This document shows positions 46,195 to 57,661 of a stretch of 64,000 bases of DNA, piece after piece. Every line of letters begins with the position of its first letter. The first letter of the stretch is position 1. The stretch spans positions 3,658,001 through 3,722,000 of the forward strand of contig JAUJYN010000018.1 in assembly GCA_030737835.1 (NCBI GenBank), given 5' to 3'. Origin of the DNA: Acorus gramineus. Taxonomy: Eukaryota; Streptophyta; Magnoliopsida; Acorales; Acoraceae. The notes under the pieces are model-generated. The model did not search any database and had not been told where the DNA came from. It saw nothing but the letters and a program-made list of their open reading frames with translations. The translations under genes were made by a program, and so were the position numbers.

Positions 46195-49100
46195 CTAAGA
46201 AGGGAAAAGATGCGGATACGCGTCACGCATGGCGTCCTCGAGCTCCCAAGTGGCCTCGGCACCGGAACGGTGCTGCCATCGCACCTTGACCAGCTGGACG
46301 GTCTTGGTGCGGAGCCTCTTCTCGCGGCGGTCCAGGATCTCAATCGGCTGCTCAACGAAAGACAAGTCCGGCTCGAAGACGAGCGGCTCGAACGGGATGA
46401 CGTGAGCAGGATCGTGGACATATCGCCTCAGCTGCGAGACATGGAAGACGTCATGAGCCTGAGCCAACTGTGGGGGCAGAGCTATGCGATAGGCCACCTC
46501 TCCAACTCGCTCGAGGATGAGGAACGGCCCAATGAAACGCGGACTCAGCTTGCCCCGCACACCGAAACGGAAGATGCCCTTCATCGGGGACACCTTCAAG
46601 AAGACATGGTCACCAACCTCGAAGGTGAGCTCACGGCGACGACGGTCGGCGTAGCACTTCTGACGACTCTGAGCGACTCGGATACGCTCGCGAATCGTCT
46701 TCACCATCTCTGAGGTCTGGTGAACGATCTCTGGTCCCTCCAACTGGCGCTCTCCGACCTCGTCACCTGCAGCTGCGGCCATAGAGTGCCTCGTAAGGAG
46801 CCATCCGGATGCTCGAGTGGTAGCTGTTGTTGTAGGCAAACTCCACCAACGGAAGGTGCCTCTCCCAACTGCCCCCAAAATCGAGAACACAGGCTCGCAG
46901 CATGTCCTCAAGAGTCTGGATCGTCCTCTGACTGGCCGTCCGTCTGCGGATGAAACGCTGTACTGAAATGGAGGTTCGTACCAAGGGCGTGCTGGAGGCT
47001 ACGCCAGAACCTCGAAGTAAAACGCGCGTCTCGATCGGAAATGATGCTGACTGGAGTGCCATGGAGACGGACAATCTCGGAGACAAATAACTGCGCCAGG
47101 GTGTCCAGAGAATCGGTGAGTCGGATGGGGAGGAAATGAGCAGACTTCGTCAGCCGGTCGACGATCACCCAGATGGCATCGCGACCCGAACGTGACCTCG
47201 GCAAACCCGAGACGAAGTCCATGGTGATCTGCTCCCACTTCCACTGAGGGATCTCAATGGACTGCAGCTTCCCCGCAGGGCGCTGATGCTCCGACTTCAC
47301 CTGCTGGCATACTAGGCATCGGGCAACGAAACGGGCAATATCCGTCTTCATCCCGCGCCACCAGTAGGCCCGACGAAGGCCCCTGTACATCTTCGTGCCA
47401 CCAGGATGCACTGTGTACCTCGAGCGATGGGCCTCGTCCAGAATCTTCCGCTTCAGCTCTGCGTCGTCGGGAATGCACACTCGGCCTCTGAATCGCAGGA
47501 TCCCGTCCGCGCGAATCTGGTAGTCCGGACGCTCGCCCCGGGCGACGCCTTCAGAGAGGACTATAAAATGCGGATCCTGAGCCTGAGCCGTGCGGATATC
47601 GTCGAGAAGGACTGGCTGCACCACTAGCCTGGCCAAAAAGCCACCAGCAGGAGTCTCTCGAACGCTGATCCAGCAAGCGGCCTCCTCCAGAAGCCTCCAA
47701 CGACGGACAGCCATGTGGGCGGCCATGCCCAAGGGCTGCCTACTGAGCGCATCTGCCACGACATTCGCCTTACCCGGATGGTAAGCGATGTCACAATCAT
47801 AGTCCGTCAGGAACTCAACCCAACGTCTCTGACGCATGTTGAGCTCCGGCTGGGACTGCAATATGTCAAGCTCTTATGATCGGTAAAGAGCTCGAACTCC
47901 TCTCCATAGAGGTAATGCCTCCACATCTTCAGCGCAAAGATGATCGCTGCCAACTTCAGGTCGTGGGTGGGGTAATTCTGCTCATGGGGCTTCAACTGAC
48001 GAGACGCGTAAGCCACAACCTTACCGTGCTGCATCAGGACGCAACCCACACCCAACTGCGATGCATCGTGTAAACTGCGAACCCACCACTCCCAGACGGA
48101 AGGGTAAGAACTGGCGCTGAGGTGAGCCTTCGCTTCAGCTCCTGGAAGCTCTCCTCGCAAGCAGGGGACCACTCGAACCGAACATCCTTCCGAGTGAGGC
48201 GGGTAAGAGGAACGGCTATCTTCGAGAAACCCTCGACAAACCTCCTGTAATAACCCGCCAAGCCCAAGAAGCTCCGAATCTCTGTGGGGTTCGACGGTCG
48301 ACGCCAATTCGACACGGCGAGCGTCTTCTCCGGGTCCACAGATATGCCCTCACCGGAAATCACATGGCCCAGAAAGGCCATACGCTCCAACCAGAACTCG
48401 CACTTGCTGAACTTGGCGAACAACTGATGTCTGGCCAAAGTCTCCAAGACAGTGCGAAGATGGTGAGCGTGCTCCTCAAGACTCCTCGAGTACACCAATA
48501 TGTCATCGATGAATACTACCACAAAGGAGTCGAGGAAGGGCCGAAACACCCGGTTCATCAGATCCATGAAGGCCGCCGGCGCGTTCGTCAACCCGAATGG
48601 CAGTACTCTGAACTCGTAGTGCCCATACCGGGTGCGAAAGGCCGTCTTCGGAATGTCTGACTCCCGGATCTTCAGCTGGTAGTACCCGAGCGGAGATCGA
48701 TCTTGGAAAAGACACGCGCTCCCTGGAGCTGGTCAAACAGATCGTCGATCCGCGGCAACGGGTACTTGTTCTTCACTGTCCGTTTATTCAGCTGCCTGTA
48801 ATCAATACACAGCCGCAGCGAACCGTCCTTCTTCCGGACGAACAGGACAGGGGCTCCCCACGGAGAAACACTCGGACGTGCGAAGCCCTTCTCCAGCAAC
48901 TCCTCCAACTGCTCCTTGAGCACCCTCAGCTCTGCAGGGGCCATCCGGTACGGAGCTCTCGAAATCGGCTCGGTCCCCGGAATCAGATTGATCTCAAACT
49001 CGATCGCGCGATCCGGCGGTAATCCCGGAAGATCATCGGGGAAAACCTCGGGATACTCTGCCACGACCGGAGTCTGACTGATATCTGCCTGCAGCGGTGC

Positions 49101-50992
49101 ATCCTCCTGAGCAATGTACGCTAGAAAGCCCTCGCATCCTCCCTGAAGGAGTCTCCACGCCTGCATGGACGACACGAACCCCAAAGGGGCTACGTCACGA
49201 TCGCCCACGAACTGGAAGGACCTCCGACCCGGAAGGTGGAAAGACACCGACTTGGCAAAACAGTCGATGCTGGCATGACTAGCTGCAAGCCAATCCATTC
49301 CCAGGATGGCATCAAAGTCCGTCATCGCGAGCTCCACCAACTCCACTGGAAACTCATGCTCCGCAACCTCTACCGTACACCCTCGGTACACAGAACGGAG
49401 GAGAATACGGTCTCCTACGGGCAATGATATCTCCAAGATAGCATCTAAAGGGGCGGACGCCACGCCCGTCCGTCTCGCGAAAGCGGGAGACACGAACGAG
49501 TGTGTGGCTCCGGAATCAAACAACACATATGCAGGGAGCTGGGAGATCTGAACAATACCTCTGACCACGCTGCCTGATGCCTGAGCCTCCTCTGCTGAAA
49601 GCGCTGCCACTCGGCCCTGCACGAACTGCGGCTGAGGAGCAGGGGCACGCCTCGCCGGCTGCGCTGGCTGCCTCCTCTGGTCAACATGGCCACCCCGTGG
49701 CTGCTGCTGACGCTGAGGCTGCTGCTGCGGCTGGCGCTGAGGCTGCTGCTGCTACTGGCGCTGCTGCTGGAACGGCTGTTAAACGGCTGCTGCTGCAACT
49801 GCTGCTGCTGCGGAGGCATCACTCGGGGTCGGCCAGCATCAGGGCAATTATACAAGATATGCCCGATGCGCTGACAGTGATAACAGCGCCGCGACTCTGG
49901 TCGCCTCGCCTGGACCGGCACTACTGCGATGGGTGCTGGACCTCGCGCTGGCACCACATCTACTGGAGGAGGGCAGCCGCTGACCGATCAAAGCGGGCCC
50001 TCTTCTTCCTGCGCTGTCCCTGGTCCTGGCTCCTGGGTGGCCTTTGATCTGCCGAAGGGGTCGAACACGAGGATCCCGAGGTCTCGCTCGACTGTCTTCG
50101 CTCGAGACACCAAGTCGGAGTACCTCGTGAATGCCTGGGAGGTAACATGCACCCGAATGGCGCTGCTGAGGCCAAGCTCGAATCGACGGCACCTCGTCTC
50201 CTCGTCCATCACCAAGGCTGGAGCAAATCTGGATAGCCTCGTGAAGCGCGTGGAGTAGTCAGCGACGGACATAGAGCCCTGTGTCAGCTGCTCAAACTCC
50301 CGCATCACGATCTGCCGCGTCGAGAACGGGAAGTACTCCTCCAAGAAATACCTCCGGAACCCCGCCCATAAAAGCTGCTCCACTCCCTCCGGGATGTCCA
50401 CTGATCTAGTAGCCCACCAGTCGGCGGCGCTACCCTTCAGCATAAAAGTGGCCAGGGAGACTCGCTGGCGATCGGTGCAAAGCATGGTCGAGAAGATCGC
50501 ATCCACCTCCATCAACCATCGCTCTGGGGCAAGGGGATCAGCCGTCTGACCATGAAACTCGGGAGGATGGAGCTTCAGAAAGGCGCTAAGACCACTCTGG
50601 TGCACCCTCGCTGCCGCCTCCAGCTCCACCTCCCTCTCCTGGCGATCCTGAACTCTCGCCGTCGGAACAACCATAGGGACTGGGGGTACATCGGGTACCA
50701 CAGGTGGATCTGCCACCAAGGGGACCTGCGGAACTGCCTCGCGGGCCGCCCGCAGCTCCTGAATCTCCCGTGCCTGCTCTGCCAACACCCTCGTCTGGGC
50801 CTCCAATGCCCTGGTCTGCGTCTCCACCAAATCTGCTATCCGCGCAAACGCGCGCTCCCAGGCAGGAGGCTCCTGTGCCGATCCTGGCCTCACGGCTGAG
50901 GACTCCCCAGTAGCATCCTCGCCTCTGGCAGGTCCGAAAACCTCCAAAGGTCGAGAGGGACCTCGTCCACGCCGTCCTCTGCGAGGAGGCAT
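46195..50992 (-). pseudogene. E6 gag-pol region (broken)
   Basis: Minus-strand order from MPPRRGRRGRG at 50992 is gag, CCHC knuckle (CYHCQRIGHILYNC, 49844-49885), a glutamine-rich linker (about 49690-49810), aspartic protease ([13 protein letters not shown] near 49515), reverse transcriptase (FIDD at 48502-48513), RNase H (TDHKSLTY), integrase with zinc-binding and DDE motifs (about 46900-47600), and a C-terminal chromodomain (about 46200-46400). Family and order are as in E2. About six breaks are spread over the region. Confidence 0.92.
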
Positions 50993-51093
50993 ATCAGCAA
51001 CCTAAGAAAACCAGACACTAGGATCAGAATACTCATATAGAAATCCTAGGACTCATCTCTACGAAAGAAGACAATTGGCTCTGACAGGACCAG

Positions 51094-51106
51094 GCCCTGA
51101 TACCAA
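51094..51106 (-). promoter_or_regulatory. E6 primer-binding site
   Basis: CCCTGATACCAAC on the plus strand, the complement of the initiator tRNA-Met 3' end, four bases from the 5' LTR edge. Confidence 0.85.
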
Positions 51107-51110
51107 CTTT

Positions 51111-54067
51111 TGTCACGCCCCAGGGCGGCCGTCCCTGGGACGCGACAAGTGTATATATGATATCAGTAAACAAGAGTTCAATAACATACTCACACAACAG
51201 TTAAAAATGACAACACAGAGGCTGACATGATATATACACAGATAGCGGAAGCTAAAAGACTGAGTCTGTAATCCAAAAACATACTACAGACTCGATACAT
51301 AATCAAACGTCCTGTGAGAGCCAATATACATAATACATCAAAATACAATCCAACTGGGTGCCCAAGCACAGAATATATACATACAATAGAAAAGGGTGCT
51401 GATGGCCTCAAAAACTCGCGGGACGTGGCGCTACTCCGCTACTGGTGCAGTCGCTCAGGGAGCTCCTCCTTCAGGTCCGCCTCAGTAATCACTGGAGAAA
51501 ATAATTACGCGAGGGGTGAGCCACATGCTCAGTGAATAGCACAACCCATGCATCACAGTATATATCAACCACCATTAATCAGCAAAAGCCTCAAAGTGGC
51601 ATAACAACATAAATCCAGTGGTTCGTTACATCGCCGAACCACTACACCCTCACCCTCACCCCTCAATAGGTGACATAGGATATTGGGACTTATTAGCCTG
51701 ATAAACATCCATACACATCCATACACATCCATACACCCTCACCCTCACCCCTCGATAGGTGACATAGGATATTGGGACTGACTAGGCTGTTAATCACCCT
51801 TGGTCCACCGATAGCCTCTCCTCCACACCGTAGCTCGCCTGGTCTACTCCCACATTCAGCACAGTCCGAAACCAAAATTAGGAGGTGCCTACTGATGGGA
51901 GCCCTCTGTCAGGACGGTCTGTCTAACGCTGAGGAGTCCCTACACGGATCCAACGAAGGGAAGAGAAACAGCCTACCCACACGCATATGATCCACTTGGA
52001 TCCGCTGACAACACATCTCTACAACTCTAGTGTCTTGAATTCATCAGAATTCCTCCAGGGCGCATAACCAAGATGTAGGGAACATGCATTAATATAGACG
52101 GGAAAAGAAACCTTGGGAGGGCACCATGAGGTCCCGATATAGGACATCCCGACAACCAAACAAGGAACACGGAGCACCCTAGCCCGGGTCTCAATGTTGA
52201 CCTCGCAAGGCCCCTTAATATTCTCTAAGGCATGCTATAATATTACCAGTTGCATTTAATTTAACAAATTAAACTAGTAGGACGCATACATAGGCCGAGG
52301 CTTTCCTAGCATGATAACAAGGTGACAAGATGCATGGCTCTTACACAACCTAAGGGTGCAAGTCCCTAACATACTCAGTCTAGGGTAGCATGCATACTAC
52401 ATATCAATCATGCTTGCATGGATTACATATTAAATAGGTTAATATTAATCTATGGTGCCCCAGGGGAGGACGGTATACGCCCAAGTGCATATAGCGCCTC
52501 CCAACTGGGTTGGATTGTCCCACTCACCGGTAATCGGGTCGTCGCGCGACCGTCCGTCTAGACCTGCAAGACAGGGTGATGAACCTGGTGAGTAAAATAC
52601 ACAAAATACGCTAAAAATACCCAACACTCGGACAAGCGCACATGCGGCCTGTGCGCGCGCGACCCCGAGCACCCCGACTCACTTCCGAACCCTCGGCAAC
52701 CACCCGCACGGCCACCCGCCCCTGGATGCACCGCCGCGCCCCAGCCCGCGCACCCAAGCGCCCTGCCGAGCCCCTGCCCGCACGCCAGGACACGCCGCCG
52801 AGCTCCCAGGGTGCACCGCGCGCTCACTGCGCCCCAGCGCAGCAGCCCGCACGCACACCGCACGCCCAGCGCCTCGCCCCGCGTGCACCACCGGCCTCGC
52901 CTCACCGCGCGTGCACAGCACGCCTGTGCCCCTGCGCAGCGCTCCGCACGCACGCCCCCGCACGGCACCCTGCGCGCAGCGCCCCAGCGCCCACGACCAG
53001 CGCCCAGCGTCCAGTGCACCCGCGCCCAGCACACGTGCCCAGCAGCCCTCCAGCTCCACCCGAGCGCACGCCCGCGCGCACGCGCGCGCGCGCCCTGCCA
53101 CTGCACGCCTGCTGCGCCTACCTGCTGCGCTGCCTGTGCTGCCTGCTGCCCGAGACAGCCAACCACCCTGCCCGAGCACCTTTCCACCACCCACCGGCCA
53201 CTAGTGGCCTCCGACCGCCCCTAACCACCACTGACCACCACCAACAGCCCCCAACAGCCACCACACACCCAAAACCCCCGCCTAACAAGCATCTAAGCAA
53301 GAAAAGGAAGGAAAGAGAGCTTACCCAAGGAAAGGAGAGGAAGAGAAGGGAACCGGGAGCTCTTCGGGCACCGAAACGCCTCCCCAAAGCCCTCCACCAC
53401 CGAGCTCTTCCTCAGCCCTCGAAATGGCTGAAATCAGGGGAGAAAAAAAGGGGTAAGAACAAGTGGGAACTCGAATCCGAGACCACCCATAGATAGATCG
53501 GGATGAGATCTAACCTTTCTATACTTTGAGTTTTGAGTTTCAAGCCCTCTAGGTAGCTCAAAATCAAGAAAAAGAGAGAGGGGGAGAGAGAAAAACCATT
53601 TGAGAAGATGATGAATAGTGGGGGGCAAATTTAGCTCTCACTTAAATAAGTCAACCACTTAGATTAGGGTTAACCAAGCTTAATTAGGGCTAAGAGAGGT
53701 TTTAAGTGGGATTTGACTTGGGTCAACCCAACCACACAAAAAAAACAAAAAGGGTTGACCAAGTCATGGGTCCACTTTGACCGAGTCAACTCTCCCAATG
53801 ACTTCTCGCTCGGTCAAAACCCGGATACGCCCCGGAACTGTGAAATTTCTGAAACGTTACCGGAATTCGATAAAATTTTCGTGAGTGGCTTAAAATGGCA
53901 CCAGGACACATAATATGCAGTTAGATTTTTAATCGGAGTCCTCAAACACAGGACGATAGCTAACAGTCTAAAATTTTAGCGGTTCCGATCGAAAAACGAA
54001 AAAAACTCAAAAACTGCCAGAATGCTCCAATGGTTACCATAAGGCTAAAAGTGACACATATATAACA
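51111..54067 (-). repeat. E6 5' LTR (LTR-A)
   Basis: 2,957 bp and collinear with the 3' LTR at 43178-46146. Acceptor-like (52564) and donor-like (53324) signals enclose a 761-bp core. It ends at 54067 beside the right GTTGT copy. Confidence 0.93.
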
Positions 54068-54072
54068 GTTGT

Positions 54073-54288
54073 CCCATAGAATAGTGGTGGAGCCATCTTC
54101 ATGAAAGTATCATACATCCCTTGATCCTTGGATGTCGCATTCGTCTGCCTAAGCTCCAGGGTAGCATTAATATGCTCCCGCAATGTTCCTGTCATGTCCC
54201 CAATGGCCTGGATCAGCCTATCAGCATCTGATGATTCCTGGTGAGCTGTATGTTCCATCTCAAATCTCTGATCCGTTGTGACCAACAA
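54073..54288 (-). pseudogene. E5 gag, N-terminal part
   Basis: Reads from a start codon at 54288. The product has a hydrophilic N-terminal region (DADRLIQAIGDMTGTLRE) and then APPLFYGTT, the beginning of the capsid-like region, just before the E6 insertion point. A leader with a primer-binding site follows on the right. Confidence 0.75.
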
Positions 54289-54422
54289 AACACATCACAT
54301 AAATGAAAACTAATTTATCCTATCCCAAAGTGCTCTGTATATGATTCTAGACATCTAACCCTATACTATTGCTCTGTTGAACTTTTGCTTAAATCCTCAA
54401 TTAAGTCAATGAGGTTTCACCT

Positions 54423-54437
54423 ATGCTCTCATACCAA
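54423..54437 (-). promoter_or_regulatory. E5 primer-binding site
   Basis: The plus strand reads ATGCTCTCATACCAAT. The complement TTGGTATGAGAGCAT is a variant of the initiator tRNA-Met primer site, directly left of the 5' LTR edge at 54439. Confidence 0.7.
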
Positions 54438-54438
54438 T

Positions 54439-56927
54439 TGTGACGGCTCGTATCCCAAACCATCGACACGTGCACGCCACCCAAGCTCTGATACCAACTG
54501 TGACGACCCGTGCCCAAAAACACCCGCACGAGCACGTCATGTGCCTCAAAACTCACCATTTCTTTAAAAAAAAACATCGAAATATCCACCTTGTATAATC
54601 TCATATGATAACAACCCTGGGATAACATATAATCAACAAGATATTCAATTACCTATATAAACCTTCCGCTACGTAACTCTGATACAACATTTAATCAATC
54701 ATATACATAATCACCTATATCACAACATGCCCAAGAAAGTTTAACCAGTCAACAGAGCATCTAATACACCTCATATACAGTGATCCATATTTACAGAGCA
54801 TTTTAACATAGGCATGGTTCACTAGACCAGCCTCTACCAAAGTAATCATATACAGATCCAAAACATCAACAATATACACATCTATATATATACCTATCAC
54901 CAATTGGACGTGACAACAAAAGAAGACAAAGTCAAACGTCGAGAAACCCTCACTTCTACTATGTAGAAATAGGAAAATAGAATCAAATGAGTGAAAGATG
55001 CTCAGTAAGTGACCCAGACATTCCACGAATAATAACTCAAAGGTGAAGCTCAAATAGAATGAAATACTAGCTCAAACATCTCAATAAACATGAGGCCAAA
55101 TAATAAATACCAAATGAAACAACTGTATGATTACCAGCAAAGAAAAGAAATAACATTCCTGGTAAACTCGCCCTTCAAAGAGGAATGAATAGCTCAGAAT
55201 AACACGTCACAATCAATAAGGCCAACAAATAACATCAAGGTGCATCGCCGATGGACTAAGAACAGATACCCTGAAATCACAATTCAAGCCGAATCACCCC
55301 AATCTGAATGATAAGGAATCACAACTCTGGCCCCTGAATGTCCAGAGCGCAGGATTGACCATCTACATGACCCCATCTCGGCCCCCCGCCGTCCGAGATG
55401 TCCACAACATACAAACCTCGCGCGTGGCCCTTGAACATCCACCGCGAAAAACGCTACCTGGCCCCCGACCATCCAGGCATGGTAGGGTATTAACCTACCC
55501 CTGTACAGGACACGTACGTACTCATGCGCGCTCATGGGGAGCTAATCCTCAACCCAAATGTAAGGTCTATGGTCATCCAACTCTAAACAAGCAAAAAGAT
55601 AATATAAGAAGCAGCGATATCAAGTAAATCACAAAGCTCCGTGGTCAAAGAGCACAACCACGCTGATCATAGGATGCCAACAAATCACTAGGACATAAAT
55701 AATAATATCAAAGAAGGCTCACAATATTAACAAGTCAATTATGAGTTCACGAGAATCAATAATTGACTATATAAAATGGGTCACAAAATAAGGAACACCC
55801 TGGAATCTTAAAATAAATTGATGAATGATATGAATGTTCAGAATCTCGATCAATTACAGAATCTCAAATAACCCAAACAGCAAACCAAACAGCAACAACA
55901 ACAACAAAGCGTGGAATGGAATGGAACAAACAAATAGCAATAGGGTCTCTTACCTTGCAATTTATATCCCAAACTGGACTCACCATATTCCAGCTCTTAA
56001 ACCAAGCAGAAAGGAACCCACTGATAAAAATATAATCTCAATCAGATATGAAAAATAACCCCAATAATCTAAGAGATTCTCAGTTCTCCTAAAACAAATT
56101 GGATATCCCCACTGCAAATCCTAAGTTAACACAATAAAAATAACTCTCCAATTCTTATTTACCCAGCCCCAAAAACATATTCAAATTTCAGCCCTAAATC
56201 ACAATTTTCTATTCAAAACTAAAACAGAACAACCCTATATGAAGAATAACAATGACAAGAACAAAAATCCTTACCCAGTATGGTAGGAAAAATACTCCAC
56301 GAAGCTTTTCCTAATTTTTCCTAACTTTCCCTTTTTATTTTCCCTTGGAATAGAGTCTCGGGCGACTCTCTCTCACTCACCATATATATCACCAACACCA
56401 CCTCCACCGACTCACCAAATTATTTTAAACTTTGGATTCCACCAAATGACAAAAGTGCCCTCCTTTAGAAAATTCTGCGCAGCCTTGACTCTAACCGCTA
56501 TATCTTGTTGTAGGAAAGTGCACTTCAGATTATACAACTTCTGTTGAAAAGGTAACGAAAATATCTATAGCTTCTATATTTAGGCCAAGATCAGAAAAAG
56601 CTTCCAACTATATTAAAAATAGCGACGAACAGAAGACCTCGCGATTTCTTCTTCTACAGGCAGAAATGGTATAAGAACCATAACTTTTCCAATACAGCTC
56701 CAAATGATGTAAAACTAATTTTATATGAAAGGTAACTAGAAACTAAAGACTTCATATGTTCACATCAAATCCTGAATATGTCTCCAAGGTGATTTACGAA
56801 AATGAAACCAAATGCAAACTTCAAAAACAATAATGACCAAAAGCCCAATAGCATAAAATTATCCTATCTTGCGATCCAAATATGTAAATATTAGCATAAA
56901 CTGGACATGAGGGTTCGGGCTGTTACA
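54439..56927 (-). repeat. E5 5' LTR
   Basis: 2,489 bp, TGTGACGGCTCGTATCCC to GGGTTCGGGCTGTTACA, collinear with 39495-41971. Like that copy, it carries an internal GCTCTGATACCAAC (54485-54498) followed by a second LTR-end-like TGTGACGACCCGTGCCC at 54499. A TATA box lies near 56380 (minus). Confidence 0.85.
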
Positions 56928-57661
56928 AGGCCTATGATTGGTGGCGATGGTTTGTAGAACCAAATGTACGCTTACAAGACAAGGCATCGATTCTATGGCA
57001 TCTTTCAGTCCCGTTGAAAACAAGGGCTTCCTTTGGCTAATCTTTACAAAGGCACTACGGGCAAGATGGCGCCCGCAAGAGTCAGAAACATGTGTGTTGT
57101 GTGAGGTGGACCGTGAAACTACCGAACATCTAATATGCTCTTGCAACTTCACGCACCGATTGTGGGATCGGCTGGCCGCGGAGATTGACCTCAGCGGTTA
57201 GTTCAATTTGGTAGAGGGGATTGGAAAGCAAGCAAGTAGTTGCAGGGTTCGGCCGACGAAGGAGTTGGTGCTACAGTGGATTTATCTATAATTCTACCGA
57301 CGGCCTGGGCGGCATGGAACGTTCAAAATGCCGCAGTCTTTAGGGAGCAGACTATGTACGTGGAGAACGCATGGGATGACATTGTTGGGCTCATAAAAGA
57401 ATGGGTCGATATCCTTAGCTGGAGCTTAAGTCGGTTGGCTTCAGAGGGGGATGACTTATTGTCGAGAGTTAGGCCGGTGACTCGATCGTGGATGGGATAG
57501 AAATCTCTTCTGCTGCTATCCCTCCCCTCACCTCCCCCCCAATCGAGGTTTCTCCTTTTGCTTTCCCTTTTGATGAATCTTTGTTTTAATCTTGCCTTTA
57601 GAATTGTACTACGCCACTTCTTAATGAAATCGTGGTAAAATTTCTACCTTTGGCTCAAAAA
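56928..57661 (+). mobile_element. LINE-1-type remnant, right part (zf-RVT domain and 3' tail)
   Basis: It continues the LINE at 38876-39494 after E5. YDWWRWF at 56938 leads into the zf-RVT zinc domain (ETCVLCEVDRETTEHLICSC, HRLWDRL). A short C-terminal region (AWAAWNVQNAAVFREQ) ends with a stop at 57500. A 160-base pyrimidine-rich 3' tail ends in CTCAAAAAA near 57661. Frames change within the zf-RVT region, so it is dead. Confidence 0.82.

Larger units (their letters stand above)
43178..54067 (-). mobile_element. E6: structurally complete Del/Tekay chromovirus, minus strand
   Basis: All parts are in order: 3' LTR (43178-46146, 2,969 bp), polypurine tract (46147-46162), pol and gag (46195-50992), primer-binding site (51094-51106) and 5' LTR (51111-54067, 2,957 bp). 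The GTTGT target duplication is perfect. The total is 10,890 bp. The two LTRs differ by a few per cent by eye, which suggests a low number of million years. The coding region is broken, with about six breaks, so the copy is structurally whole but not intact in coding. Confidence 0.95.
39495..56927 (-). mobile_element. E5: gag-protease-only Ty3/gypsy element, minus strand, split by E6
   Basis: Parts are the 3' LTR (39495-41971), polypurine tract (41972-41985), protease and gag (about 41990-43177 and 54073-54288), primer-binding site (about 54423-54437) and 5' LTR (54439-56927). Its own internal region totals only about 1.57 kb and shows no reverse transcriptase or integrase, so it looks like a non-autonomous gag-bearing element. 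The flanks AGCCC (39490-39494) and AGGCC (56928-56932) form a target duplication with one mismatch, and the surrounding LINE reads through. The two LTRs differ by several per cent by eye, so E5 is older than E6, as nesting requires. Confidence 0.85.

Noticed and set aside
54034-54288. A small host gene at 54034-54288
   Set aside because: It sits between a primer-binding site and the E6 insertion point, and the sequence continues into E5 gag on the far side of E6.
54485-54498. GCTCTGATACCAAC motifs as tRNA gene fragments
   Set aside because: They are primer-binding sites complementary to the tRNA-Met 3' end. No tRNA cloverleaf is present.
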